In this document: positions 15,608-25,202 of the stretch, one piece after another
Layout: every line of letters starts with the position of its first letter
How positions within the stretch are numbered: the first letter of the stretch is position 1
Assembly: GCF_037658235.1 (NCBI RefSeq)
Contig: NZ_JBBJLN010000006.1
Location: forward strand, 154,750 to 218,749
Direction of reading: 5' to 3'
DNA: 64,000 nucleotides
DNA from: Yunchengibacter salinarum
GTDB lineage: Bacteria; Pseudomonadota; Alphaproteobacteria; Sphingomonadales; Kordiimonadaceae
The notes under the pieces: model-generated
The model's input: the letters and a program-made list of their open reading frames with translations, nothing else
What the model was told of the DNA's origin: nothing
The model's database searches: none
Translations under genes and position numbers: made by a program

Positions 15608-17584
15608 ATGTTCCGGCCAAGCGCAGCACTGGGCGACGAAAGCGGCAATGCGGACGCGAAGCGCTGGCTGGGCGCCTGCTGGTTCGGGCGCAAGCCCGAC
15701 TCGCCCCGCCTGTACAGGCGCCTGCAACTGGAACAACAAAAAGAGCTGATCTCCCAGGCGCCGTGGGTGTCGGCCATTGTCTGGATCAATGCCACCCTGA
15801 TCCTTGCGGTCTTTTTCAGGATCGCCCCCCTGTCACAGGGGCTGATCTGGTATGGCCTGATCGCCGCCATTGCCATGATGCACCTTTATGGCTGGCTGCG
15901 GCTGCGTGGCCGGCCCGATCCGAAAACCGTCACCGGCAACACCCTGCGCAAATCCGGCTTCTGGTCCGCGATTCTGGGCGGCCTGTGGGGCATGACACCG
16001 CTGATCTTCTTCACCCCCGACATGCTGCATTACCAGTTTTTCGTGGTGGCGGTGATTGGCGGCATGATGGCGGGGGTGGGCTCCATCCTCCACCCCGTAC
16101 CGCAGATCGTGAACGGCTTTCTGCTAACGGCGGTCATCCCGATCATCGTGTTCTTCGCCACCCGCGACAGTGTGCTGCACCAGGTCACGGCCTTCATGCT
16201 TCTGGTGTATCTGGTGGCGCTGATGGTCATGGCCCGGCGCAGCTATAACCGCTTCGCGGAACTTGTCGTCACCCATGACAAGGCCGAAGCCGCCAATCGC
16301 GCCAAGTCCGATTTCCTCGCCACCATGAGCCATGAAATCCGCACGCCGCTCAATGGCATTCTGGGGATGCTGGACCTGCTGATGGAGGAGGACCTGCACC
16401 CGCGCCAACAGGATCTGGCGGACACGGCGCGTCGATCCTCCCGCTCGCTGATGCGGGTGATCAATGACATTCTGGATTTTTCCAAGATGGAAGCGGGGCG
16501 GCTCAACATCCACGGCGAAGCCATGACACTGGACGGGTTGTTGGATGACCTGCTGCCGCTGGTGGAGCCCGCCGCCCGGCAAAAGGGGCTGAACATCCGC
16601 GTGGAGCGGGCCCCGGACGCGCCGAATGCCTTTGTGGGCGACCCGCTGCGCCTGCAACAGGTGCTGCTCAATCTTCTGGGCAATGCGGTCAAATTCACCG
16701 ATGAGGGCACGATTTCCCTGGCCGTGCGGCGAACGGATGCCGAAGCCGGGGACCGGCCCGTCCGGCTGTCGCAATCACCGGATGATCAACCGGGCGAACC
16801 CGGCCCCGCCAGCGACGTGCTGGTTTTCACCGTCACCGATACCGGCATCGGCATCCCGCAAGACAAGCTGGGAGAGCTGTTCCGGCGTTTCACTCAGGTG
16901 GACAGCTCCCGCGCGCGCCGCCATGAGGGTACCGGGCTGGGGCTTGCCATCTGCCGGGAACTGGTAAGCCGCATGGGCGGCGTCATCTTTGCCACCAGCG
17001 AGGACGGCAAGGGCAGCACCTTTACGGTCACCCTGCCGGTACAGGCCTGCGAGGCGCCGAAACCATCGGTCGCCCCCGAAGCCAGCGCACCCGTGCCCCT
17101 GTCCATTCTGGTGGCGGAAGACAATGACGTGAGCGCCAAACTGATGGGGCGCCTGCTCAGGGCCGATGGTCACCGCGTGACCCGCGCGGAAAATGGCCGG
17201 GTGGCGGTGGACCTGATCACCGCGGGTGGCCATCAGGAAAGCGCCGAGGGCACCACCGGAACCCCCGACACGCGCTTCGATCTGGTGCTGATGGATGGCC
17301 GAATGCCGGAAATGGACGGGATAAGCGCCTGCCGGGCCATTCGGGACGCCGGATATGACCTGCCGATCGTGGCGCTGACCGCCGACACGGACGACAATCA
17401 GGCGGAAGCCTTTCTGGAAGCCGGGATGCAGGCGGTGCTGACCAAGCCGGTCGATCGCCACATGATCCGCAAGACCCTGGCGCAGTTCAGCGCCGGGCCT
17501 AAGACCACGCCCCCGCCCGAAACAGGCGCGCCGCCACCGGCTGGCAATACGGACGCGCTGGACAGCCTGCTCGATCGCATCTGA
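15608..17584 (+). CDS. Membrane hybrid sensor histidine kinase/response regulator
   Basis: The 658-residue protein starts at MFRPSAALGDE (GGAGGAAGAA upstream). A cytoplasmic N-terminus is followed by a membrane region of about six short helices (residues 50-215) with no large periplasmic domain. The kinase core has FLATMSHEIRTPLNG with the phosphoacceptor His near 242, LLNLLGNAVKFTDEG, DTGIGIPQDKL and GTGLGLAICREL. A C-terminal receiver follows (about residues 498-625) with LVAEDND, the phosphoacceptor Asp in LVLMDGRMPEMDG near 563, and VLTKPVD. The architecture suggests a sensor within the membrane that passes phosphate to an unlinked Hpt or regulator. No partner adjoins it. Confidence 0.9.
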   Translation: MFRPSAALGDESGNADAKRWLGACWFGRKPDSPRLYRRLQLEQQKELISQAPWVSAIVWINATLILAVFFRIAPLSQGLIWYGLIAAIAMMHLYGWLRLRGRPDPKTVTGNTLRKSGFWSAILGGLWGMTPLIFFTPDMLHYQFFVVAVIGGMMAGVGSILHPVPQIVNGFLLTAVIPIIVFFATRDSVLHQVTAFMLLVYLVALMVMARRSYNRFAELVVTHDKAEAANRAKSDFLATMSHEIRTPLNGILGMLDLLMEEDLHPRQQDLADTARRSSRSLMRVINDILDFSKMEAGRLNIHGEAMTLDGLLDDLLPLVEPAARQKGLNIRVERAPDAPNAFVGDPLRLQQVLLNLLGNAVKFTDEGTISLAVRRTDAEAGDRPVRLSQSPDDQPGEPGPASDVLVFTVTDTGIGIPQDKLGELFRRFTQVDSSRARRHEGTGLGLAICRELVSRMGGVIFATSEDGKGSTFTVTLPVQACEAPKPSVAPEASAPVPLSILVAEDNDVSAKLMGRLLRADGHRVTRAENGRVAVDLITAGGHQESAEGTTGTPDTRFDLVLMDGRMPEMDGISACRAIRDAGYDLPIVALTADTDDNQAEAFLEAGMQAVLTKPVDRHMIRKTLAQFSAGPKTTPPPETGAPPPAGNTDALDSLLDRI

Positions 17585-17599
17585 AAAGCCGCGGCGCCC

Positions 17600-19177
17600 C
17601 TAGCGCCCGGCTGGCTTCCCCTCGCCCGGCGCCCGCACCGTCAGCCCGCTGACCCGCGCCACGCCGCCTTTGGCATAGAGGAACATCCCGTCCGCCGATG
17701 CAGGGGCGAATACACGCTCGGAAAAGACCAGCGTGCCATCCTCGGCGAAGACCTCAAGCGTGCTGTTGTCCAGCACCAGCGTCAGGTCGATGGGGGTCTG
17801 GCCGGACGCCAGCGGCGCGCTGTGCCGGGCGGGGAAATGTTCCGCCATCACCGCATTATGGGCCGGGCCCGATCGGCGGCGATCCACATAAAGCGTTTCC
17901 CCCCTGGCATCATAACCGATGCGGGTTTCCACCCCCGCGCCCGCATAAACGGCAATGCCGCTGTCCGTCGCCGCGCCTGGGTCCAGTGTCAGGCTGACCA
18001 CCATCTGGCGCCCGCTGACGGCCTCCCCCGCCACCATGAGCGGCTGGCGGCCCGTTACCGACCGGGCCTCGCCGCGCCGGTCCCGGCCTTCGGGCAATAG
18101 CGGGGTCTGGCGCAATACGGGGATGCCGTCCCGTTCCGTCAGGTCCACCCGGCGGGCCAGGGTCATGGCGCCGCGCCATGGCCGGGTGGGCATGTCCTGC
18201 GCATAGCGCCAGTCGGCGAACCAGGCGAGCCAGAGCCGCTTGCCATCGGGCGACGGCGCGCCGGAAAAGCTCTGGGCGGCGTAAAAATCCGCGCCATAAT
18301 CCACGAAATGGGCCGGGCCGTCCGCATAGGCCGGGTCCGGCGTGAAGCGGGTGCCGTCAAAATCGCCCACAAAGGCCATGCCGCCGGACCCGCCCGCAGG
18401 TGCCCCCCGGCCCAGGTCCACCTGTAACACCCAACGGGTTTCCGGCCCGCCATCCACGGGCACCCGGAACAGGTCCGGGCATTCCCATACGCCGCCCGTG
18501 GACCCCATCGGCCCGAAATCGGACAGGTGGGTCCAATCCTTCAGATCGGGGGAGCTGTAAAAGGCGATTTTGTGCGCCTTGGCCTTGGCCACCGCCATGA
18601 CCCAGCGGTCGCTCTCATCGTGCCAGAACACCTTGGGATCGCGGAATTCCCTTGATCCGATATCAAGCACCGGATTGCCCGCATGGCGGGCCCATGTTTC
18701 GCCCTTGTCCAGGCTGTAGGCCAGATGCTGGCGCTGTGCCTTCGTCTCGGGGTCATAGGCGGTATAGATCGCCACCAGCGGCGGATTGTCCGCGCTGCCG
18801 AAACCGCTGGTGTTGTCATGGTCCACCACCGCCGAGCCGGAAAAGGCCATATGATCGTCCGTCTCCGGCAGGGCGATCGCCTTTTCGTCCCAGTCCAGCA
18901 GATTATCGCTGGTGGCGTGGCCCCAACTCATATGGCCCCAGCGGATGCCTTCAGGATTGTGTTGATAGAACAGATGATAGGTGCCGTCCTGCCAGACCAG
19001 CCCATTGGGATCGTTCATCCAGTGCCGCGCCGGTGTGAAATGAAAGCCAGGCCGCCAGTGCTGTGTGGCGGGGCCGCTGTCCCGCGCCTTTTCCGGCACC
19101 GGATCGGCGGCGGCCACGGATGCCGGGCCGGTAAAGGCAGTGGCGGCGAGCAGCAGGGCGGCACAGGCTTGTTTCAT
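17600..19177 (-). CDS. Exported glycoside hydrolase family 32 (levanase/inulinase/invertase)
   Basis: A 525-residue enzyme with a Sec signal peptide (about residues 1-23, ending ASVAAADP) and the GH32 five-blade propeller motifs: the nucleophile Asp in HWMNDPNGLVW near 55, the transition-state Asp in REFRDPKVFWH near 182, and the acid/base Glu in WECPDLFRV near 234. A C-terminal beta-sandwich with the usual VFAEDGTLVFSERVF segment follows. It hydrolyses beta-fructosides such as sucrose, inulin or levan outside the cytoplasm. Its start is 26 bases after the mutL stop, so it may be read through from the housekeeping operon. No fructose transporter adjoins it. Confidence 0.92.
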   Translation of the reverse strand: MKQACAALLLAATAFTGPASVAAADPVPEKARDSGPATQHWRPGFHFTPARHWMNDPNGLVWQDGTYHLFYQHNPEGIRWGHMSWGHATSDNLLDWDEKAIALPETDDHMAFSGSAVVDHDNTSGFGSADNPPLVAIYTAYDPETKAQRQHLAYSLDKGETWARHAGNPVLDIGSREFRDPKVFWHDESDRWVMAVAKAKAHKIAFYSSPDLKDWTHLSDFGPMGSTGGVWECPDLFRVPVDGGPETRWVLQVDLGRGAPAGGSGGMAFVGDFDGTRFTPDPAYADGPAHFVDYGADFYAAQSFSGAPSPDGKRLWLAWFADWRYAQDMPTRPWRGAMTLARRVDLTERDGIPVLRQTPLLPEGRDRRGEARSVTGRQPLMVAGEAVSGRQMVVSLTLDPGAATDSGIAVYAGAGVETRIGYDARGETLYVDRRRSGPAHNAVMAEHFPARHSAPLASGQTPIDLTLVLDNSTLEVFAEDGTLVFSERVFAPASADGMFLYAKGGVARVSGLTVRAPGEGKPAGR

Positions 19178-19203
19178 GGCATGATCCTTTCACGGGGAGC
19201 CGC

Positions 19204-21138
19204 TCAGCGGCGGCCAAACAGGCGCTCTATATCGGCCAGTTTCAGTTCCACATAGGTGGGGCGGCCATGATTGCACTGGCCGGAATGGGGCGTGGCCTCC
19301 ATTTCCCGCAGCAGGGCGTTCATTTCCTCCACAGTCAGCCGCCGCCCGGCGCGCACGCTGCCATGACAGGCAATGGTGCCGCACACATCCTCCAGTTTTT
19401 CCTTCAGGCTCAAGGCCTCGTCCAGTTCGGTCAGTTCATCGGCCAGGTCCCGCACCAGTCCCGGCACATCCAGCTTTTGCATCAGGGCCGGGGTTTCGCG
19501 CACCACCACGGCCCCCTCGCCGAACGGTTCGATCACCAGCCCAAGTTCCAAAAGTTCCGCCCGCCGCGCCAGAAGCCGCTGGCAGGGGCCGTCCTCCAGT
19601 TCCACCACATCGGGCATCAGCAGGGCCTGCCGGGCCACGCCGGTCTCGCTCAGTGCCCGCTTCATGCGCTCATAGACCAGCCGCTCATGGGCGGCGTGCT
19701 GATCCACGATGACAATGCCGTCGCGGGTTTGCGCCACCACATAGGTTTCATGAAGCTGACCCCGCGCCACGCCGAGCGGAAAGCTCTCCAGCTCCGATGA
19801 CCCGACCGCTTCCGCCGCGAAGGTGCGGGCGCTGGGCGCCGTCATGTCCGTGCCCGCCGGGTCCAGGCCAAGCTGGGCGGTGTCCGTCATGCCCCGGCCC
19901 GATGCCTGTCCCGGTGCCTGTCCGGGCGCTTGCATGTGCAGCGCCGCCTGTGGGTCCGCCGCCCCGGAAAAGGTGCCCTCAGTGAAGCGGGGCGGCATGG
20001 TGGGGCGTTCCCGGCCCGCGCCATAGGGCAGCGCCGGCCCCGACCCTTCCGGGCGCATGGCCCCAAGGGCGGACCCGGCCACGGTGGTGCTGGCCCGATG
20101 CCCCGCCGCGGCCAGACCATGGCGCAGGGCGGACACGATCAGCCCGCGCACCAGCCCGCTGTCTCGGAAGCGCACCTCCGCCTTGGCCGGGTGCACGTTC
20201 ACATCCACGAATTCAGGGGGCACATCCAGAAACAGGGCCAGCACCGGGTGCCGGTCCCGCGCCAGATAATCCTGATAGGCACCGCGCACCGCCCCGGTCA
20301 GCAGACGGTCCTTCACCGGGCGGCCATTGACGAACAGATACTGATGCTGGGCATTGCCACGGGAAAAGGTGGGCAGCCCCGCATAGCCGGTCAGCCTCAG
20401 CCCCTCCCGTTCCGCATCGATGGGGATGGCATTGTCCTGAAACTGCTGGCCCAGCACCGCCGCCAGCCGGGCCAGGCGCGGGTCCAGCGCCGCATCGCCG
20501 GTTGGCGGGGCGCGAAAGCGGCTGCGGCTGCGGCTGCCGTCCCACAGGGAAAAGGCCACCTGCGGATGCGCCATGGCCAGCCGCTTGACCATATCCAGCG
20601 CCTGGCCGGTCTCGGTGCGCGCGGTTTTCAGGAATTTAAGCCGGGCGGGGGTGGCATAGAACAGGTCGCGCACTTCCACCCTGGTGCCGGGATTGCAGGC
20701 GGCAGGGGCCACATCGCCAATGGCGCCCCCCTCGACCCGAAGCCGGTGGCCATTGTCGCTGTCGGGCTGGCGGCTGGTCAGTGTCACCTTTGCCACGGAG
20801 GCGATGGAGGCCAGCGCCTCCCCGCGAAAGCCGAGCCAGTCAATATGCACCAGGTCGCCCTGCGGCAGCTTGCTGGTGGCGTGGCGTTCCACCGCCAGCG
20901 GCAGGTCCGACGCCGCCATGCCGCGCCCGTCATCCACAACGCGGATCAGCGTGCGCCCGCCATCTTCCAGGGTCACATCAATGGTGCGGGCGCCCGCATC
21001 AATGCTGTTTTCCACCAGTTCCTTCACGGCACTGGCGGGCCGTTCCACCACCTCCCCGGCGGCGATTCGGTCGATCAGATCCCGCGCCAGGCGCCGGAGC
21101 GGTGCGGGATCGGGGTGGCGGGCGGCGGGATCGGGCAT
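19204..21138 (-). CDS. mutL: DNA mismatch repair endonuclease MutL
   Basis: The 644-residue protein has the N-terminal GHKL ATPase motifs IAAGEVVERPASAVKELVENS, DDGRGM and TSKLP, and the FxGEAL region. A Pro/Gly-rich linker spans about residues 345-440. The C-terminal domain carries the endonuclease motif DQHA-x2-E-x4-E (VDQHAAHERLVYE) and CNHGRPT near the end, so it is a nicking MutL as in organisms lacking MutH. Its ATG overlaps the stop of the upstream lipoprotein gene by one base. Confidence 0.95.
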   Translation of the reverse strand: MPDPAARHPDPAPLRRLARDLIDRIAAGEVVERPASAVKELVENSIDAGARTIDVTLEDGGRTLIRVVDDGRGMAASDLPLAVERHATSKLPQGDLVHIDWLGFRGEALASIASVAKVTLTSRQPDSDNGHRLRVEGGAIGDVAPAACNPGTRVEVRDLFYATPARLKFLKTARTETGQALDMVKRLAMAHPQVAFSLWDGSRSRSRFRAPPTGDAALDPRLARLAAVLGQQFQDNAIPIDAEREGLRLTGYAGLPTFSRGNAQHQYLFVNGRPVKDRLLTGAVRGAYQDYLARDRHPVLALFLDVPPEFVDVNVHPAKAEVRFRDSGLVRGLIVSALRHGLAAAGHRASTTVAGSALGAMRPEGSGPALPYGAGRERPTMPPRFTEGTFSGAADPQAALHMQAPGQAPGQASGRGMTDTAQLGLDPAGTDMTAPSARTFAAEAVGSSELESFPLGVARGQLHETYVVAQTRDGIVIVDQHAAHERLVYERMKRALSETGVARQALLMPDVVELEDGPCQRLLARRAELLELGLVIEPFGEGAVVVRETPALMQKLDVPGLVRDLADELTELDEALSLKEKLEDVCGTIACHGSVRAGRRLTVEEMNALLREMEATPHSGQCNHGRPTYVELKLADIERLFGRR

Positions 21139-21587
21139 CAGCGCCCTGTCTCACCCCCGGCCATGATCCGCACATTGTCCGGGCGATACTGCACATCCCC
21201 CAGGTCCAGCAGATCCGGCAGCAGCAGGGTTTTCTTCACCACGCGCAGGTCCACCTGCCCCGCATTGGAGCGCACATCCGGCCCGGCGGAGCGCAGTTCG
21301 CGCAAAAGCGCCACTTCGCCATCGGACAATTCCTTGCGCTTGTCGAAATCCGCATTGGGGAACAGGGCTTCATAAGCCTGCCGCCCCGGATTGATTTCCT
21401 GTGCGCGCGGTTCGCCGGGGCGCGGCGGTGCCAGATCGGCTTCCGGGGGCACCACCAGCGGCGCACGATCCACCACGCTGAATTCGTCCGGCGCGTTCTT
21501 GCCGCCACCGCAGGCCGCGATGGTCAGGGCAAGCGCGGCGGCAAGCCCGGCCTTGAGCGCGGGATGTAAGGACTTTTTACTGGTCAC
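21138..21587 (-). CDS. DUF3035 lipoprotein, BamF-like outer-membrane assembly subunit
   Basis: A 149-residue lipoprotein starting with GTG (VTSKKSLHPALK), with GGGAGG placed before it; the lipobox LTIAACGGG gives an acylated Cys near residue 26. The mature part has the DUF3035 pattern: APDEFSVVDRAPLVVPPEADLAPPRPGEP, then a helical region ending ELRSAGPDVRSNAG. In Caulobacter-type bacteria members are described as BAM-complex subunits (BamF). The place between lspA and mutL is typical of alphaproteobacteria. It overlaps lspA by 11 bases and mutL by one base. The longer open frame to 21779 lies inside lspA and is not used. Confidence 0.8.
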   Translation of the reverse strand: MTSKKSLHPALKAGLAAALALTIAACGGGKNAPDEFSVVDRAPLVVPPEADLAPPRPGEPRAQEINPGRQAYEALFPNADFDKRKELSDGEVALLRELRSAGPDVRSNAGQVDLRVVKKTLLLPDLLDLGDVQYRPDNVRIMAGGETGR

Positions 21588-22164
21588 GGGAAGCGCCTCC
21601 CTTCCGGTTTGAATGCGTGTCCGCCCCGTTGGTACCGGATGACGGACGTTCAGGATTTGTAGGGGTTTTGGCCCGATCCCGCAAGCCATCCACCAACAGC
21701 GCCGCCACGCCAAGCGTAATCGCCGCATCCGCCACATTGAACACATAGAAATGATAGTCGAAAGCGTGCAGATGGACAAAATCCACCACCGCGCCGTGAA
21801 TCACCCGATCCAGCACATTGCCGAGCGCGCCGCCAACCACCGCGCCCAGTGCCAGCGCCTCCACCGGGCGCTGACTGCGCCACAGCCAGCGCAGCAGCCA
21901 GATCACCACCAGCAGGGTCAGGCCGATCAGCCCGGCGCGGCCAACCAGATCCCCAAGGGGCAGATTCATGGAGATGCCGCGATTCCAGACCAGAGTGAAG
22001 TCGAGAAAGGGCAACAGGGAAAGTCGCCCCCGCGTGGCCAGATCAAGGCCCGCCAGCACGCCCCATTTGACAAGCTGATCCAGCACGAACACGGCCCCCG
22101 CAAGGGCCAGCGCCCGGCGGCGCCAGTGTGCGGGCCGGGCCGGGCCGGGCGCGGGGTCAGGCAT
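21577..22164 (-). CDS. lspA: Lipoprotein signal peptidase
   Basis: A 195-residue inner-membrane aspartic protease with four transmembrane helices. The catalytic Asp residues are in GNVLDRVIHGAVVDFV (about residue 115) and VFNVADAAITLG (about 140); VWNRGISMNL is the conserved box II-like segment. It removes signal peptides from prolipoproteins after lipid attachment. The start MPDPAPG overlaps the ileS stop; an ATG six bases upstream is equally possible. A hydrophilic tail of about 35 residues follows the last helix. Confidence 0.92.
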   Translation of the reverse strand: MPDPAPGPARPAHWRRRALALAGAVFVLDQLVKWGVLAGLDLATRGRLSLLPFLDFTLVWNRGISMNLPLGDLVGRAGLIGLTLLVVIWLLRWLWRSQRPVEALALGAVVGGALGNVLDRVIHGAVVDFVHLHAFDYHFYVFNVADAAITLGVAALLVDGLRDRAKTPTNPERPSSGTNGADTHSNRKGGASRDQ

Positions 22165-24994
22165 TGCCATGGGCGCCCACCGCCTGCTGGCAGCGGCTGC
22201 ACAGGCTGTCTTGAGCCGCCGCCACTTCCGGCAAAACCTGCCAGCAGCGATCGCACTTGGCGCCTTCCGCCCGCGTGGTGACCACGGCCACGCCGGGCAC
22301 GTCGCCCAGTGTGAAGGCATCCGCCGGGGCATCCGCCTGAACGGCTTCCGCCGCCGAGGTGATGGTCAACTCCGCCAGGTCGAGCCCGCGCAACACATCG
22401 ATATCCGCGCTGTCGGACACATAAAGCGTCGCCGCCGCCTCAAGACTGGCGCCGATGCGCTTTTCCCGCCGGTCCACTTCCAGCGCGCCGGTAACCACCC
22501 GGCGCAGGGTGCGCACCCGGTCCCAGCGGTCGGCGAGGCCGCTGTCCCGCCACGCATCGCCCACCGGGTCGAAGGTCTGGCGGTGAACACTGTCGGCGTC
22601 CGCCCCGAATCGGGATTGCCACACGTCTTCGGCGGTGAAGACGAGCACCGGCGCCAGCCATTTGGTCAGCCGGTAGAAGATGGCATCCAGCACGGTGCGC
22701 GCCGCGCGGCGACGGAGCGCATCCCCGCCGTCGCAATAGAGGCAGTCCTTGCGGATGTCGAAATAGAAGCTGGACAGGTCGGAAATGCAGAACTGGTACA
22801 GCGCCTGAATATAGGGGGTATAGTCATAGCGATCCGCATAACCGCGCAATTCGCCGTCCAGCATGTGCAGACGGTGCAGCATATAGCGTTCCAGCGCGGG
22901 CATCTCGGCGACCGCCAGACGCTCGCTTTCCTCAAAGCCCGCCAGATTGCCCAACAGGAAGCGCAGGGTGTTGCGGATCTTGCGGTAGGCATCCACCTGG
23001 CCCTTGATGATCTCGTCGCCAATGCGGTGATCTTCCACATAATCCACCGACACCGCCCACAGCCGCAGGATATCGGCACCGAACTGGTCCACCAGCTTCA
23101 GGGGGTCCACCACATTGCCCACCGACTTGGACATCTTGCGCCCCTGGGCATCCATGGTGAAACCGTGGGTCACCACCGAGCGATAGGGCGCCCGGCCCCG
23201 CGTGCCGCAGGATTCCAGCAGGCTGGACTGGAACCAGCCCCGGTGCTGGTCGGAGCCTTCCAGATACACATCCGCGGGCCAGGACAGATCATCGCGGCCT
23301 TCCAGCACGAAAGCGTGGGTGCAGCCGCTGTCGAACCACACGTCCAGAATGTCCCGCACCTTTTCATAGGCGTCCGGGTCATGATCCGGGCCGAGCAGGT
23401 CCGCCGCCGGTGTGGCAATCCAGGCATCGGCGCCGCCGGCGCGCACCGCGTCCACGATGCGGGCGTTCACCGCCGGGTCGTTCAACGGTTCACCGGTTTC
23501 CCTGTGCACGAACAGCGTGATGGGCACGCCCCAGCTCCGCTGGCGGGAGATCACCCAGTCCGGCCTGTCAGCCACCATGCTTTCAATGCGCTTCTGGCCG
23601 CGCGCGGGGAACCAGGCCACATCCTCCCGGATGGCGCTGAGCGCCCGGTCCCGAAGGCCGCCATGATCCATGGAAATGAACCACTGGGCCGTGGCACGGA
23701 AAATCAGCGGCGCCTTGGACCGCCAGCTATGGGGATAGCTGTGGACCATCCGGCTTTTTGCCATCAGCGCGCCCGCGTCCGCCAGCAGGTCGCACACCTC
23801 GTCCCCCACCTTGTACACATGGCGCCCGGCCAGCAGCGGCAACTGGTCGTGATAGGTGCCGTCCTCCCGCACCGTATAGGGGATTTCCAGATCGAACCGG
23901 CGGCCCACGTCATAGTCTTCCTCCCCATGGCCGGGGGCGGTATGGACAAAGCCGGTGCCCGCTTCCGTGGTCACATGATCGCCCGGCAGCAGCGGCACGT
24001 CATAGTCATAGCCCTGCCCGCGCCACGGATGGGCCAGCACGCCGCCTTCCAGCGCGGTACCGTCGAAGCGTTCCAGCACCGTATGATCGGCGATGCCCGC
24101 CCGCCCGGCAAAGGCGGCGAGCAGATCGCTTGCCACCACCAGTTTGGCACCGGGCGCCACCAGCGCGCCTTCCGTCACGCCGTCCACCCGGATCAGGCTG
24201 TAGGCGATATCCGGGCCGTAACAGACCGCGCGGTTGCCCGGCATGGTCCAGGGCGTGGTGGTCCAGATGACAATGCGGGCGTCCCGGTGATCGGCCAGCG
24301 CCACCGGCGCCTTGACAAGCTCGAACGCCACGTCGATCTGAGTGGAGGTGTGGTCGTGATATTCCACCTCCGCTTCCGCCAGCGCGGTCTTTTCCACCGG
24401 TGACCACATGACCGGCTTCAATTTGCGGTAAATGGCGCCGGATTCGGCGAATTTCAGCAATTCGGCCACGATGGTGGCCTCGGCCTCGTAAGCCATGGTG
24501 GTATAGGGATTGTCCCAGTCCCCCAGAACGCCCAGGCGCTTGAACTGTTCCTTTTGCCGCTCGATCCAGTGATCGGCAAAGGCGCGGCATTCCTGGCGGA
24601 AGGCCACCGGGTCCACCGCGTCCTTGTCCATTTTCTTCTTGCGGTACTTTTCCTCGATCTTCCATTCGATCGGCAGGCCGTGACAGTCCCAGCCGGGCAC
24701 ATAGGGCGCGTCATAGCCCTGCATCTGCCGGGTGCGCACGATCACATCCTTCAGGATCTTGTTCAGCGCATGGCCCATGTGAATGTCGCCATTGGCATAG
24801 GGCGGGCCGTCATGCAGCACGAAGCGGTCACGATCCGCGCTATCCCGGCGCAACTGTCCGTACAGGCCCTGATCCTGCCATTGCTTCAGGAAGCCCGGCT
24901 CCCTCTTGGGCAGGCCCGCGCGCATGGGAAAATCCGTGCGCGGCAGGAATAATGTGTCCTTGTAGTCGGGTTTGGCGTCGGCATCAGAGGCCAT
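22157..24994 (-). CDS. ileS: Isoleucyl-tRNA synthetase
   Basis: The 945-residue class Ia synthetase shows the HIGH-type motif in YANGDIHMGHALNKILKD (near residue 65), WDCHGLPIEWKIE, the editing-domain signature TTPWTMPGNRAV, and KMSKSVGNVVDP near 610. The C-terminal zinc finger is CDRCWQVLPEVAAAQ followed by CSRCQ. It charges tRNA-Ile and edits valine. The start at MASDADAKPDYKDTLFLPRT has GGAG upstream and matches the family N-terminus. It heads the ileS-lspA-bamF-mutL-GH32 run, all minus strand with overlaps or very short gaps. Confidence 0.96.
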   Translation of the reverse strand: MASDADAKPDYKDTLFLPRTDFPMRAGLPKREPGFLKQWQDQGLYGQLRRDSADRDRFVLHDGPPYANGDIHMGHALNKILKDVIVRTRQMQGYDAPYVPGWDCHGLPIEWKIEEKYRKKKMDKDAVDPVAFRQECRAFADHWIERQKEQFKRLGVLGDWDNPYTTMAYEAEATIVAELLKFAESGAIYRKLKPVMWSPVEKTALAEAEVEYHDHTSTQIDVAFELVKAPVALADHRDARIVIWTTTPWTMPGNRAVCYGPDIAYSLIRVDGVTEGALVAPGAKLVVASDLLAAFAGRAGIADHTVLERFDGTALEGGVLAHPWRGQGYDYDVPLLPGDHVTTEAGTGFVHTAPGHGEEDYDVGRRFDLEIPYTVREDGTYHDQLPLLAGRHVYKVGDEVCDLLADAGALMAKSRMVHSYPHSWRSKAPLIFRATAQWFISMDHGGLRDRALSAIREDVAWFPARGQKRIESMVADRPDWVISRQRSWGVPITLFVHRETGEPLNDPAVNARIVDAVRAGGADAWIATPAADLLGPDHDPDAYEKVRDILDVWFDSGCTHAFVLEGRDDLSWPADVYLEGSDQHRGWFQSSLLESCGTRGRAPYRSVVTHGFTMDAQGRKMSKSVGNVVDPLKLVDQFGADILRLWAVSVDYVEDHRIGDEIIKGQVDAYRKIRNTLRFLLGNLAGFEESERLAVAEMPALERYMLHRLHMLDGELRGYADRYDYTPYIQALYQFCISDLSSFYFDIRKDCLYCDGGDALRRRAARTVLDAIFYRLTKWLAPVLVFTAEDVWQSRFGADADSVHRQTFDPVGDAWRDSGLADRWDRVRTLRRVVTGALEVDRREKRIGASLEAAATLYVSDSADIDVLRGLDLAELTITSAAEAVQADAPADAFTLGDVPGVAVVTTRAEGAKCDRCWQVLPEVAAAQDSLCSRCQQAVGAHGNA

Positions 24995-25142
24995 GAGGCT
25001 CACTCCGCGAAAAAGGCCCGCGCCACCGGATCGAACCGCACCGGGCGCGCCTGTCCTTGCTGTCAAAAGAGGGCACCCGCGCTCACTGGTTCAGCGCGCG
25101 GCCCGTACCGGCCAGCCTTCTAGCAGGGAGCCCGGCGGCTGT

Positions 25143-25186
25143 CGAGACACTGGCGAGACACTGGCGAGATACCGGCCTGATACTGG
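25143..25186. repeat. Four 11-bp tandem units upstream of ileS
   Basis: Two perfect units CGAGACACTGG are followed by CGAGATACCGG and CCTGATACTGG, all exactly 11 bp apart. They lie about 150 bp before the ileS start, in the 208-bp gap (24995-25202). The period equals roughly one helical turn, so they could be stacked protein sites, but they could also be slippage products. Confidence 0.65.
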
Positions 25187-25202
25187 CGGCACGCTTTCCG
25201 CG

